From Marivita sp051251565 (GTDB lineage Bacteria > Pseudomonadota > Alphaproteobacteria > Rhodobacterales > Rhodobacteraceae): a DNA stretch of 64,000 nt. Position numbers and translations under genes: made by a program. This document shows positions 26,109 to 35,694 of this stretch, piece by piece. The stretch lies in contig NZ_JBPOFB010000010.1 of the NCBI RefSeq assembly GCF_051251565.1, forward strand, positions 43,600 through 107,599, in the 5' to 3' direction. How positions within the stretch are numbered: the first letter of the stretch is position 1; the number at the start of each line of letters is the position of its first letter. Below the pieces are notes generated by a model, which was not told the DNA's origin, ran no database searches, and saw only the letters and a list, made by a program, of their open reading frames with translations.

Positions 26109-27234
26109 CCCGATCAGCCGATGTGATATCAGAGAGGTAATTGGCCGAGCGGGTCGTGGCATGAATGCGCCCGCCCGCATCACACCCGCGCAACAACGAC
26201 GCTGGTGTCGACGTTGCGCGGGCAATCGCCTGAGCCGCGCTGTCGCCCACCACATTGACCATGTTTGAGATTGCGCACGACAGGCTGAGATGTGCACCCG
26301 CCAAAGTTCCGCCCACAAGCGTCAATCGATTGTCTTGGCGGAACACATCCCGTCCGTTCAACAGAAAGTGGTCGCTGTCCGTCCCTGCGGTTGCCATCGC
26401 GTCTGTCACCAGAAACACACGATCTGCGTTGGGTTTGGCCGCAAGTGCGGCACGGATGGACGCGGGGTGCACATGGATGCCATCCGCGATCAGCCCGGCA
26501 TAGACGTCGGCGCGGTCCAGCGTTGCCCCCACCAGCCCCGGTTCCCGGTTGCCCAATTGGCTCATCGCGTTGAACAGATGCGTGACACAGCGCGCGCCCG
26601 CGTCAAAGGCGGCGGTGCAGGTCGCATAATCGGCATCCGTATGACCCAAAGACACAAGGATGCCTGCCTCCGCCATCGCACTGATCTGGTCAAGGCGCGT
26701 TGTCTCGGGGGCGATGGTCACCATCAGGTTCGGCACTCTGCGTGCCGCATCCAGCAACAGCGCCAGATCGGCATCGGTCATGGGGCGGATCAGGTGCGCG
26801 TCATGCGCTCCCTTGCGCACCACGGACAAATGCGGCCCTTCAAGGTGCAACCCGACAATGCCATCAACCCCATCCGCAACAGCGGCCTCTACAGCATCAA
26901 TGGCCGCACGCGTGGCTTCTGGCGTGTCGGTAATCAGCGTCGGCAGGAACGCTGTTGTTCCCAGCGCAGCATGAGCCTTGGCCATGACCCGCAAAGTTGT
27001 GACACTGGGGGCATCGTTGAACATGACGCCGCCGCCGCCATTGACCTGAAGGTCCACGAACCCCGGCAGGATCATCCCACCGTCAAGGCATTCGACCTGA
27101 CAGCCCGCAGGCAATGCGGCTTCGGGCAGGATACGGACGCCTTTTGTCGCCGAGGCCACAATCGCGTGGTCCCTGTACACCGCGATGCCGTCATGAATCT
27201 GCGCGCCAATATAGGCTTTGGTGCGGGCGTCCAT
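26053..27234 (-). CDS. nagA: N-acetylglucosamine-6-phosphate deacetylase
   Basis: NagA removes the acetyl group from GlcNAc-6-phosphate, feeding amino-sugar catabolism and cell-wall recycling. The 393-residue amidohydrolase shows PGFVDLQVNGGGGVMFND, the metal ligand GLHLEGPHLS, the SLGHTDA and THLFNAMSQ histidines, and the catalytic Asp in VTDAMATAGT. It lies 183 bases after the ABC importer genes on the same strand. No nagB or GlcNAc kinase is nearby, so membership in the importer operon is open. Confidence 0.93.
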   Translation of the reverse strand: MDARTKAYIGAQIHDGIAVYRDHAIVASATKGVRILPEAALPAGCQVECLDGGMILPGFVDLQVNGGGGVMFNDAPSVTTLRVMAKAHAALGTTAFLPTLITDTPEATRAAIDAVEAAVADGVDGIVGLHLEGPHLSVVRKGAHDAHLIRPMTDADLALLLDAARRVPNLMVTIAPETTRLDQISAMAEAGILVSLGHTDADYATCTAAFDAGARCVTHLFNAMSQLGNREPGLVGATLDRADVYAGLIADGIHVHPASIRAALAAKPNADRVFLVTDAMATAGTDSDHFLLNGRDVFRQDNRLTLVGGTLAGAHLSLSCAISNMVNVVGDSAAQAIARATSTPASLLRGCDAGGRIHATTRSANYLSDITSADRVIRRLSFVNDLASETGVA

Positions 27235-27417
27235 CGGGTCTGTGCCTTTTCCTTCACATCGCGCGGAGCGTGTGCGGCGACCGAATACGCGGCACGCCCA
27301 ATGGCATGTCAGACAGGTCGCGCCCGGCGCTGCACTATCAGTATGCCAGCGCGCCCTGATGATCTAGACCTATTGCCGAAACCCCTGCTGCCCGGACCTA
27401 CAACGTCAACGCGCATC

Positions 27418-28929
27418 TCAGGCCACTTTATCGCTCGTGATGCCCGAGATAGCCTGAATGAGGCTGTCTTCAGTCACTTCGTCAGAGGAGAATTCGCACA
27501 TGACCTGCCCCGCATACATGGCAACGATCCGGTCCGAGACATGCAACACTTCGGGCATTTCCGAACTGATGACGATCACCGCGAATCCTTGGGCGGCCAG
27601 ATCGCGGATCAGGTTGTGGATTTCCGCTTTTGAGCCCACGTCGATCCCGCGTGTCGGTTCATCCACGATCAACACCTCGGGACGCATCGACAGCCATTTG
27701 CCAATCACAATCTTCTGCTGGTTGCCACCGGACAGGTTCCCAACCGTTTGCCGCCAACTGGGGGTGCGGATGTCCAACTTGTCACGGTACTGGTCAAAGA
27801 TCGCGATCTCTGCGCCGTTGCTGACGAATGGCCCTGCTGTCAGATCATCAATCTGTGGCAGGGTCATATTGTCCCGGCAATTCATGCCAAGAACAAGCCC
27901 CTGCCCCTTGCGGTCTTCGGGAACCAGCGAAATGCCACGGCCAATGGCATCAATCGGTGATTTGATCTGAACAACCTGCCCGTTGAGCAGGATTTGCCCC
28001 GAGGTGGGTTCCCGCAGACCAAAGATCGTTTCAGCGATCTCGGTTCTGCCCGCCCCGACAAGGCCATAAAAGCCCAGAACCTCGCCTTTGCGGACGGCAA
28101 AGTTCACATCCTGATAGAGCTTGCCGCAGCTTAAGCCCCGCACCTCAAGTGCCACATCACCCAGCGCGTGATGCGTCTCGTTGCGCAACAAATCAAGGCT
28201 GCGGCCAATCATCAACTGGGTGACTTCATCCTCGTTCGTGTCGCGGGTGATCAAAGTGCCTCGGTACTGACCGTCGCGCAGCACGCTGATGCGGTCGGTC
28301 ATCTTGAAGATCTCCTCCATGCGGTGCGAAATGTAGATGATCCCGACGCCTTTGGTTTGAAGGTCCGAAATCACATCGAACAGCACCACCTTTTCGGCAT
28401 CGGTCAGCGATGCCGTCGGCTCATCAAAGATCACGGCCTTGGGGTCAACGGTAAGCGCGCGGGCAATTTCGACCATCTGTTGGTTGGCGATGGACAGGTC
28501 CCCGACGCGGGTTTTCGCATCAAACCCAACGTTGAGCGTCTTCAGGATCGCGTTGGTGTCCGCATAAAGCTTGGGCCAATCGACCCGCCCAAATGACTTG
28601 AGGGGCAATTCCCCAAGCCAGATGTTTTCTGCGACGGTCAGTTCATCGGCAAGGCTGAGTTCCTGATGGATGAATACCACGCCTTTGGCCTTGGCCTGTA
28701 CTGGTGTGGTCATCACCGTGGGTTCTTCTTCGATAAAGATGCGGCCTTCGTTCGGTTGCAGGATACCTCCCAAAACCTTCATCAGCGTGGATTTTCCCGC
28801 GCCGTTTTCGCCCATAAGCGCATGCACCTCGCCGGGCAGGACAGCAAAGGACACGCCATCCAGAGCACGCACGCCAGGAAAGGTCTTGACGATATCTTCA
28901 AGGCGCAGAACCGGGGTGAGATCGGTCAT
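27418..28929 (-). CDS. Sugar ABC importer ATP-binding protein (RbsA/MglA type)
   Basis: This 503-residue tandem ATPase is of the carbohydrate-uptake CUT2 family. The first domain has GENGAGKSTLMK, VIFDEPTASL and the signature region LSIANQQMVEIARAL. The second has GLVGAGRTEIAE (degenerate Walker A, normal for the family), LSGGNQQKIVIGKWL and LIVDEPTRGIDVG. It powers import through the two permeases upstream in the operon; its start overlaps the preceding permease by ATGA. The substrate is not readable from sequence; linked genes suggest a polyol, sugar or hydroxyketone. Confidence 0.93.
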   Translation of the reverse strand: MTDLTPVLRLEDIVKTFPGVRALDGVSFAVLPGEVHALMGENGAGKSTLMKVLGGILQPNEGRIFIEEEPTVMTTPVQAKAKGVVFIHQELSLADELTVAENIWLGELPLKSFGRVDWPKLYADTNAILKTLNVGFDAKTRVGDLSIANQQMVEIARALTVDPKAVIFDEPTASLTDAEKVVLFDVISDLQTKGVGIIYISHRMEEIFKMTDRISVLRDGQYRGTLITRDTNEDEVTQLMIGRSLDLLRNETHHALGDVALEVRGLSCGKLYQDVNFAVRKGEVLGFYGLVGAGRTEIAETIFGLREPTSGQILLNGQVVQIKSPIDAIGRGISLVPEDRKGQGLVLGMNCRDNMTLPQIDDLTAGPFVSNGAEIAIFDQYRDKLDIRTPSWRQTVGNLSGGNQQKIVIGKWLSMRPEVLIVDEPTRGIDVGSKAEIHNLIRDLAAQGFAVIVISSEMPEVLHVSDRIVAMYAGQVMCEFSSDEVTEDSLIQAISGITSDKVA

Positions 28930-29918
28930 GTCTTCAACTCCTCTTTGCCCTTGCGGTTCAACTGCCGGTCCAGAAACAGAACCGCAATCAGGATCAAGCC
29001 GATAACAAGGTTCACCGTTTCAGTGTCGGCCCCGATATGGCCAAGCCCCTTGCGCAACAGCTGGATCGCAATCACGCCGCCAAGCGTGGAAATAATCGAT
29101 CCATAGCCCCCTGTAAGCTTGGTGCCCCCGAGCACCACGGCGGTGATGGCCCACAGCTCGAACAGCATCCCGTCATTGGGGTTCACTGACCCCGATTCCG
29201 AATAGAACACGACCGCGGACAAGGCCGCGAGAAACCCGATCAACATGAAATTCCAAATGAAGTGCGGACCGACACGGATGCCTGCGTTGACCGCAGCTTC
29301 GCGGTTGTTGCCAATAGCATAGGCGTTGCGCCCATGAACGGTTTTGGCCATCAACAGCCACAACAGGCCAGCCACCCCCAACAAGAACCATGTGGCCGTA
29401 TGCAGGCCCAGAAACTGCGCTTCGGCAAAATCCACAAGCGTCCAATTCAAGTGGCTGGTCGGTTGTTCACCATTATACATGAACACCAAGCCACGATAGC
29501 CAAGCATTGACCCCAACGTTACAATGAACGCATCAACGCCGGTTTTCCAGACGATCAAGCCATTGATCGCGCCCAAAACGATCCCGGTCAAAAGCGCGAA
29601 CACCCATGCCAGCGGGATCGCCCAATCGCCCATAGTTTGCATGAAGGGCCAGGTCATGCTGTCCAGCAAAACAATGGCCGACAGTGCATATGTGGCGCCG
29701 ACCGACAGGTCGATATTGCCATTGATCATGATAATCGTCATGCCCAGCGCAATGATCCCGATCGGGGCGGATTGCTTGAGCAAAAGCAACATGTTGTCGT
29801 AATCCATGAAGGCCTTGTCAGAGACCGACAGGTATTCCCCGGCCACCGAGAAGAAGATCAATTCGACCACGATAAAGGCCCAGATGGCGCCTTGTTTGAT
29901 AAAGCTGTCCTTGGTCAT
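28926..29918 (-). CDS. Sugar ABC importer permease (RbsC-like)
   Basis: This 330-residue inner-membrane permease of the CUT2/branched type has about eight to ten helices. It carries the family motifs LGMTIIMINGNIDLSVG near residue 60 and VLGGTKLTGGYGSIISTLGG near residue 240. It pairs with the second permease encoded just upstream (12-base gap) as a heterodimer, in contrast to ribose systems that use one permease. Confidence 0.92.
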   Translation of the reverse strand: MTKDSFIKQGAIWAFIVVELIFFSVAGEYLSVSDKAFMDYDNMLLLLKQSAPIGIIALGMTIIMINGNIDLSVGATYALSAIVLLDSMTWPFMQTMGDWAIPLAWVFALLTGIVLGAINGLIVWKTGVDAFIVTLGSMLGYRGLVFMYNGEQPTSHLNWTLVDFAEAQFLGLHTATWFLLGVAGLLWLLMAKTVHGRNAYAIGNNREAAVNAGIRVGPHFIWNFMLIGFLAALSAVVFYSESGSVNPNDGMLFELWAITAVVLGGTKLTGGYGSIISTLGGVIAIQLLRKGLGHIGADTETVNLVIGLILIAVLFLDRQLNRKGKEELKT

Positions 29919-29930
29919 CTGATGCGATCC

Positions 29931-30905
29931 TCAAGCAATCTGGGACCAAAGGCGGCCCCGTTTCGCTGCAATATCCAACCAGACCGCAAGGATGATGATC
30001 CCCCATGTGACAACGTATTGGACATAGAACTCCAAACCGACCAACAGCAGTCCGTTTTGAATAAAGCCCAGGATCAGCACTCCGATCACGGTCTTGAAAA
30101 TGGTGCCCGATCCGCCCAAAAGCGATGCGCCCCCAAGAATGACAGCGGCGAGTACTTCAAGCTCAAGCCCCTGTCCGACGGTATTCTGGCTGCCAAGACT
30201 GCGGCTTGCCTGCAAAAGCCCGGCACACGCCACACAGAACGCGGACACCAGATAAGTCAGGAATACGATCCGGGCGCGCGGGATACCCGAGAAGGTCGCG
30301 GCTTTGCCATTGCCACCAACCGCATAGACCTTGCGACCGAAGGGCGTTTTGGACAGGACAACGCTTAGGACAATCGCAAGCCCAGCAAAGATCAGAATTG
30401 GAACCGGCACACCTGCAACGGTACCTTGGCCAAATACTGCGAACCACGTGCCTTCCTTGTCCGCGATGTCCATGTTCTTGCCACCCGACCAGGTGAGTGT
30501 CAGGCCGTGAATCGCCGACAGCATACCCAATGTGACGATCAGCGAGTTGAGTTTGAGATACCCCACCAGAAACCCGATGAATGCGCCCAACGCCATCGTC
30601 AGACCGAACATCGCTGGGATGGCAAGGGCCGGACCCAGCTTGTCGTGCAAGTCCAGCACCACGATGGTGGAGAATGACATCATCGACCCCACCGACAGAT
30701 CAAGGTTGCCACCGATCACCACGAACGTGACACCAAGCGCCATCACGCCCAGAATGGCCGAAGACCGGATAACGCCAGAAATATTGTCAATTGCGATAAA
30801 GCGCTGATTTGCCAGCGCAAACCCAATCATAAAGACTGCAAAGGCGATCAAGATGCCCTGTCGGGCAAGGAAACGTCCAATGCCCTGTTTCGTCAACTCT
30901 GCCAT
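29931..30905 (-). CDS. Sugar ABC importer permease (RbsC-like), second subunit
   Basis: This 324-residue permease is homologous to its neighbour, with ALGVTFVVIGGNLDLSVGS and VILGGASLLGGSGTIFKT as matching family segments. Two distinct permeases indicate a heterodimeric channel. It follows the SDR gene by 31 bases on the same strand and lies before the second permease. Confidence 0.92.
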   Translation of the reverse strand: MAELTKQGIGRFLARQGILIAFAVFMIGFALANQRFIAIDNISGVIRSSAILGVMALGVTFVVIGGNLDLSVGSMMSFSTIVVLDLHDKLGPALAIPAMFGLTMALGAFIGFLVGYLKLNSLIVTLGMLSAIHGLTLTWSGGKNMDIADKEGTWFAVFGQGTVAGVPVPILIFAGLAIVLSVVLSKTPFGRKVYAVGGNGKAATFSGIPRARIVFLTYLVSAFCVACAGLLQASRSLGSQNTVGQGLELEVLAAVILGGASLLGGSGTIFKTVIGVLILGFIQNGLLLVGLEFYVQYVVTWGIIILAVWLDIAAKRGRLWSQIA

Positions 30906-30936
30906 TTTTTCCTCCCCAGGGTGCTGTCGGTTGCCG

Positions 30937-31743
30937 TCACACCAAAGTCATTCCCCCGTCGATCATCACGATTTGCCCGGTCATATAGTCACTGGCGGAT
31001 GACGCCAGGAATGTCGTGGTTCCGGTGATGTCTTCGGGGCGGGCAACGCGCCCGCGCAAAATCTCGGACGAAAACTCTTCCATCGCCTGGCCCGGGCGCT
31101 CTGCCGCCCCGATAGCCATCAAATCCTGATCCACCTGGTCCCACATTTCGGTGGCAACGACCCCGGGCGCAAAACCAGTGACTGTGATGTCGTGTTTCGC
31201 AAGGTCGCGCGCACCCGATTGTGTCAGCGACACCACCGCAAATTTGCTTGCGCAATATGGGGCCACGTTATCAAAGCCCTGCCTGCTGGCAATGCTGGCT
31301 GTGTTGATAATCTTGCCGCCGCCGCCTTGCGCGATCATCTGACGCGCGGCTTCCTGCATGCCTATCATGCAACCTAGACCGTTGATTCCCATTATGAAAT
31401 TCCAGTTTTCCTCGGTCACATCAAGGAAGTTCATCGGCTTGTTCACACCGGCATTGTTGAATTTTACATCCAGCCGACCAAAAGTTTCGACCGCGTGCGC
31501 AACCATCGCTTTGACCTGTGCCCTGTCCGTCACATCAACCGCAGCATGGGTAACTTTTGCCCCTGCGTCAGATGCCCGCGCAGCGTTGAGCCCTGCCACC
31601 TCTGCCACCTTGTCTGCATTGATATCTGCAAAGCAGACATTGGCACCTTCGGTCAAAAGCGCTTCACCGATTGCGCGCCCGATGCCTTGTGCAGCGCCAG
31701 TCACAATACATGACCGCCCCGAGACTCCTGCCATCCCGTCCAT
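30937..31743 (-). CDS. Short-chain dehydrogenase/reductase in the importer operon
   Basis: This 268-residue SDR has the NAD(P) motif TGAAQGIGRAIG near residue 15, NNAGVNKP, the catalytic Ser in NTASIAS and Tyr/Lys in YCASK. The cofactor-choosing Asp after the second strand (FADINAD) favours NAD+. The C-terminus GQIVMIDGG is typical of alcohol, diol or sugar-oxidising SDRs. It is encoded between the solute-binding protein and the permeases, so the imported substrate, or a product of it, is the likely alcohol. It resembles the second SDR at 34821 in several segments (NAG-x-NKP, ASR, DYMTGQ). The start could be 31734 instead of 31743. Confidence 0.88.
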   Translation of the reverse strand: MDGMAGVSGRSCIVTGAAQGIGRAIGEALLTEGANVCFADINADKVAEVAGLNAARASDAGAKVTHAAVDVTDRAQVKAMVAHAVETFGRLDVKFNNAGVNKPMNFLDVTEENWNFIMGINGLGCMIGMQEAARQMIAQGGGGKIINTASIASRQGFDNVAPYCASKFAVVSLTQSGARDLAKHDITVTGFAPGVVATEMWDQVDQDLMAIGAAERPGQAMEEFSSEILRGRVARPEDITGTTTFLASSASDYMTGQIVMIDGGMTLV

Positions 31744-31814
31744 CCGTTTCTTGTTATTGATAAAGGAATAAACGCGCGAGGCAGACAAGCTGCCCCACGC
31801 GTCCAGGGAGGAAC

Positions 31815-32774
31815 TTAAAAGACGGGCTTTGTGAAATCGCCCATATTGTCCTGCGTGATCTTCGGCGTGTCGAAATAGTTGAGGAACGGAAGGTCTTCAC
31901 CATTCAGAACGTCAATCGCCGTCTTGAGCGCCGCTTCGGCATCATCCACCGGAGACTGGTAAATTGATCCCCAATATTCGCCCGCCGCCATCGCCTCATA
32001 GCCGACGGCAAAATTTGTGGCACCGACGAAGATGATACCTTCGCGGCCTGCAGCCTTGGCTGCGTTCAAAGCGCCAACGCCCATGTTGTCATCACCGGCA
32101 TAAACGCCGTCAATGTCATCATATTTGACAAGGAATGCTTCCATCACCTGTTGCGACTTTTCGCGATTCCAATCGCCGGGCTGCGTTTCAACAAGCGTCA
32201 CGTTCGGGCACACTTCGGGCAGACGGTCATCAAAACCCTTTTGGCGTTCAATAGCAGTCGTATAGCCCGGCTGGCCGGAAATCTGCACAACGCGGGCCTC
32301 ATTTTCGATGCCCATGTCCTTGAACTTGTCACACATGATCTCAGCAGAGCGCGACCCTTGCGTGATATTGTCGGGCCCAGAGAAGCTTGAGACGAAATCA
32401 AAGCCCTGCTCGGCGATGTTGGAGTTGGTCACGATGACCGGAATACCGGCACTGTGCGCCTTACGGACCGCAGGAATGACTGCTTCACCATTGGTTGGCC
32501 AGATGATGATCGCATCGACCTCTTGCTGGATCATGTCTTCCATCTGCGCGATCTGACGGGCGACATCCCCACCGGCGTCCAGTACGATGGTTTCGACCAT
32601 GTCGTTGGCCTCAGCGGCGGCGATAAAGGCGTTCTCGTACGTGGTCTGATAGCTGTCAACGCCGACATTGTTCTGCGTGATGCCGATGGTCATCTTGCCA
32701 CCATGTGACTCGGCCATCGCGGCGCCAGCCAGTGCTGTTGATGCAACCAATGCTGCCGTGAATGTCATTTTCAT
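31815..32774 (-). CDS. Sugar ABC importer periplasmic binding protein
   Basis: This 319-residue binding protein has a signal peptide (MKMTFTAALVASTALAGAAMA, cleavage before ESHG) and the type I periplasmic-binding fold of RbsB-like proteins: TIGITQNNVGVDSYQT, the hinge DAIIIWPTN, GIPVIVTNSNI and DGVYAGDDNMGVGALNAAKAAG. It captures the substrate for the two permeases and ATPase. A GGGAGGACAT ribosome site precedes ATG 32774, which discards the longer frame to 32855. It is the first gene of the leftward operon and faces the regulator gene across 209 bases. Confidence 0.92.
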   Translation of the reverse strand: MKMTFTAALVASTALAGAAMAESHGGKMTIGITQNNVGVDSYQTTYENAFIAAAEANDMVETIVLDAGGDVARQIAQMEDMIQQEVDAIIIWPTNGEAVIPAVRKAHSAGIPVIVTNSNIAEQGFDFVSSFSGPDNITQGSRSAEIMCDKFKDMGIENEARVVQISGQPGYTTAIERQKGFDDRLPEVCPNVTLVETQPGDWNREKSQQVMEAFLVKYDDIDGVYAGDDNMGVGALNAAKAAGREGIIFVGATNFAVGYEAMAAGEYWGSIYQSPVDDAEAALKTAIDVLNGEDLPFLNYFDTPKITQDNMGDFTKPVF

Positions 32775-32983
32775 TTTTATGTCCTCCCTAGGGGTGTTGT
32801 TCGCACGATTGCCGCTGTCCTCCCAGCCCGGTTCAAGCCCGGTGCAATCTGACACCCATCCAGCGACATTTCGCCAAACAACGAACGCACCGTTTTGTTC
32901 GATTTGAATTTTTAATTATTCATTTTGGATTTTTATGCAGTACCTCGAATGGGCCAGATTGAACAATTTCAGGAGACGCAGTC

Positions 32984-34810
32984 ATGACCGACTCGCGCAA
33001 GCGCCAGACGCCCTCACCCGAAACTGAGAAAATGAACGCAACACCATCAAATAATATCCAATTTGGACAGACTTCGACGCAACGCCCCTCAGCGCCGCGC
33101 GTTTCGATGACTGGGCCGGACTTGGAGCGCGTTGTGGGATTTCTCAAATCGCTGTCAGTCGAGATTGACAGCTCTATCGAACCAAACACGCCCAACCCAC
33201 ACCTGAATATGATCCTGCACCTTTTGCAGAGCCATTCCGACGGCAGGCTGGTGTCGCCTTCTTCCATGGTCGCTGCGGCAGGCGTTCCTTATGCCACAGC
33301 CACCCGCAAACTCGCCGAGCTCAAGGACGCAGGGTTATTGGAACACCGCCCACGCACAAAAAGTGGCAAAAGCTTTTCATTGCACCCAAGCTCTTCCTTG
33401 CTCGACACGTTCAACCAGGTGGCAGACCGGATCGAACGTATGGCGCGTGCCTCTTTTGGCAGCGCACATGACAGCGCAGACACCCATAGCTATTACTATG
33501 GCGGATCCTATCAGGCGGCACGCGCCGCGATTGCGCCTCCCAGTGCCCTGTCACAGCCCTTGAAGTTGCCGGGTGGTCTGCGGATTCTGGTTCATGGTGA
33601 CCCGACCTTCATGGTCATGGACAACCTGAAGCGGCAGTTTGAACAGCTTGTCGGTACCAACATTCACCAACGGGCCTTTTCAATCGACCGGCTGCGCGAA
33701 GAAGCGCTGCGCAACAGTGATCGTAGCAAAAGCCGCTATGACCTGATTGCAGTTGATCTTCCGTGGCTCGGTGAATTTGTCCAGAAAGGCGTCATCCGGC
33801 CTTTGACGGATGTGATGGATGTTGCGCGTCTTGATCCGGCAGATTTCCATACAGCCGGATGGCGTGCGGCGCATTGGGATGAATGCCCTTACGGTGTACC
33901 AAGCCAGACCACGCCGGAGCTGATGTTCTACCGCAAGGATTGGTTTGCCGCCGAAGGGCTGGAACCGCCGGTGACAACCGAAGCCGTGATCGAGGCTGCA
34001 CGTCATTTTCATGACCCGAGACGCGGCCGGTATGGCGTTGCGTGGAATGCAGCGCGCGGGACCGCTTTGGGACACACCTTCATGATGACCTGTGCCGCCT
34101 TCGGGCAGCCGATCATCGACTTGCCCAAGATCGCAGGCGGGTTTGATTCCGATCATCTGGGCCAGCGCAGCTACCGCCCCATGCTCAACACCGACCAGGC
34201 ATTAGAGGCGGCCGAATACCTGATGCAGTTGCTGGAATTCTCACCTCCAGACATCCTGTCAATGTCGTGGTTCGAACGGGTGCGTCCCTACGCGTCAGGC
34301 AAAGTGGCAATGGCCTATGGCTATACCTTGCTGGCCCCGTATTTCGAACTGGACGAAAGCTGTTCGGCACATGGAAACACCGGCTACCTACCACATCCAC
34401 ACGGCCCGAAAGGCGCGCCCATTGCCCCTGTCGGCGGATATGTTCTGTGCATTCCGTCCAACCTGGCCCCAGAACGGGTCGAGGACACGGTAGAGGCGCT
34501 TGTCGCCTTCACGTCCCCTGGCGCGCAAAAGCTTTACGCTCAAAGCGGCAGCCGCACGGCACCGCGTTACTCGGTTGGTGCCGACCCGGAGGTGCGCCGC
34601 CTGTCGCCGATTTTCGAACTCGTTGACCAGATGTCCTGGCGCGACGAGCTGCAATTCTGGCCGCGCCCGCCGATCCCCGAGATCTCGGACATCATTCGCA
34701 TTTGCGGCCACGAGCTTCACGACATGCTGCGCGGAATCGTGTCCCCGCGCGACGCTCTCGACCGCGTTCAGGCGCGGGCCGAAGACATCATGAGACAACA
34801 GGTCACTTAG
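32984..34810 (+). CDS. Winged-helix regulator fused to an ABC solute-binding-protein (family 1) domain
   Basis: This 608-residue protein has no signal peptide. Residues 1-65 are a polar, probably disordered leader. Residues ~70-135 form a winged helix (MILHLLQSH, SMVAAAGVPYATATRKLAEL, then LLEHRPRTKSGK as wing). After a linker, residues ~198-590 match family 1 extracellular solute-binding proteins of the MalE/sugar type: LRILVHGDPTFMVMDNLK, YDLIAVDLPWLGEFVQKG, the CPYGVPSQTTPELMFYRKDW segment, and AYGYTLLAPYF. I infer a cytoplasmic one-component sensor in which a type II-like binding domain detects the imported solute or an intermediate. It is divergent from the importer operon and 10 bases before the catabolic genes, the place of a pathway regulator. 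The gene could start at ATG 33032. Confidence 0.75.
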   Translation: MTDSRKRQTPSPETEKMNATPSNNIQFGQTSTQRPSAPRVSMTGPDLERVVGFLKSLSVEIDSSIEPNTPNPHLNMILHLLQSHSDGRLVSPSSMVAAAGVPYATATRKLAELKDAGLLEHRPRTKSGKSFSLHPSSSLLDTFNQVADRIERMARASFGSAHDSADTHSYYYGGSYQAARAAIAPPSALSQPLKLPGGLRILVHGDPTFMVMDNLKRQFEQLVGTNIHQRAFSIDRLREEALRNSDRSKSRYDLIAVDLPWLGEFVQKGVIRPLTDVMDVARLDPADFHTAGWRAAHWDECPYGVPSQTTPELMFYRKDWFAAEGLEPPVTTEAVIEAARHFHDPRRGRYGVAWNAARGTALGHTFMMTCAAFGQPIIDLPKIAGGFDSDHLGQRSYRPMLNTDQALEAAEYLMQLLEFSPPDILSMSWFERVRPYASGKVAMAYGYTLLAPYFELDESCSAHGNTGYLPHPHGPKGAPIAPVGGYVLCIPSNLAPERVEDTVEALVAFTSPGAQKLYAQSGSRTAPRYSVGADPEVRRLSPIFELVDQMSWRDELQFWPRPPIPEISDIIRICGHELHDMLRGIVSPRDALDRVQARAEDIMRQQVT

Positions 34811-34820
34811 GGAGGAAACC

Positions 34821-35630
34821 ATGGACCCCAATCGCCTCAAGGGTAAGAACATTCTGATCACCGGAGCCGCGCGCGGCATGGGTGCAGCCAATGCCGCCAA
34901 CTTTGCAGCACAGGGTGCCAACGTGTGCATCGGCGATCTGGACGAAGCCGAAGCCAAGGCAACCGCCGATGCGATCAATGCCGCAGGACATGGCAGAGCG
35001 ATTGCAATCATGATGGATGTGACCAAACGCGCGGACAACGCGGCCGCCGTTGCCGCCACGGTTGAGGCGTTCGGGTCGATCAATGTCGGTCTGTTCAACG
35101 CAGGTCTGAACAAGCCCAGGTTCTTCATGGATATCGATGAAGACAACTGGGACATGATCATGAACGTCAATACAAAGGCGATGTGGTTGGGCATGCAGGA
35201 AACCGCACGCCAGATGATCGCGCAGGGCCCGATGGAAGACCACCCCTACAAACTCATCAATGTAGGCTCTATCGCATCGCGCAAACCGCTGGTCGATGTG
35301 ACCGTTTACTGTACCTCAAAATACGGGTGTCTCGCGCTTACCCATTGCGGTGCAATTGGACTGGCCGAGCATAACATCACCGTCAACGGCTATGCACCCG
35401 GTGTGGTGGTGACGCCGCTTTGGGAGCAGCTCGACAAAGACCTGGTCGATATCGGTTTCAAAGAACGCGAAGGCCAAGCCTATGAGGACATCGTCCGCGA
35501 TGCGCTTCAGATCAAGCGCGTGTCCTACCCCAAGGACATCACCGGCACAGCGTCGTTCCTGGCATCGGATGACAGCGATTACATGACCGGTCAGATGATC
35601 CACATCGATGGCGGCTGGTGCATCCAGTAA
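34821..35630 (+). CDS. Short-chain dehydrogenase/reductase, first catabolic gene
   Basis: This 269-residue SDR has TGAARGMGAANAANF (cofactor loop), GDLDEAE (acidic residue favouring NAD+), NAGLNKP, the catalytic Ser in NVGSIAS and Tyr/Lys in YCTSK, and GQMIHIDGG. The usual NNAG is FNAG here. It follows the regulator by 10 bases with AGGGAGGAAACC as ribosome site. Together with the related SDR of the importer operon it could oxidise two positions or two stereoisomers of the same alcohol; this is inference. Confidence 0.87.
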   Translation: MDPNRLKGKNILITGAARGMGAANAANFAAQGANVCIGDLDEAEAKATADAINAAGHGRAIAIMMDVTKRADNAAAVAATVEAFGSINVGLFNAGLNKPRFFMDIDEDNWDMIMNVNTKAMWLGMQETARQMIAQGPMEDHPYKLINVGSIASRKPLVDVTVYCTSKYGCLALTHCGAIGLAEHNITVNGYAPGVVVTPLWEQLDKDLVDIGFKEREGQAYEDIVRDALQIKRVSYPKDITGTASFLASDDSDYMTGQMIHIDGGWCIQ

Positions 35631-35694
35631 GCCCCTAAATCCCTGATTTTTATATACAAAAGGGAGCGATCCATCGCACCCGGAGGAGCACTTC

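Noticed and set aside
32882..32901. CGAAC/GTTCG inverted repeat in the importer/regulator gap as an operator.
   Set aside because: Arms are only five bases in an AT-rich stretch, within chance expectation. A footprint would be needed.
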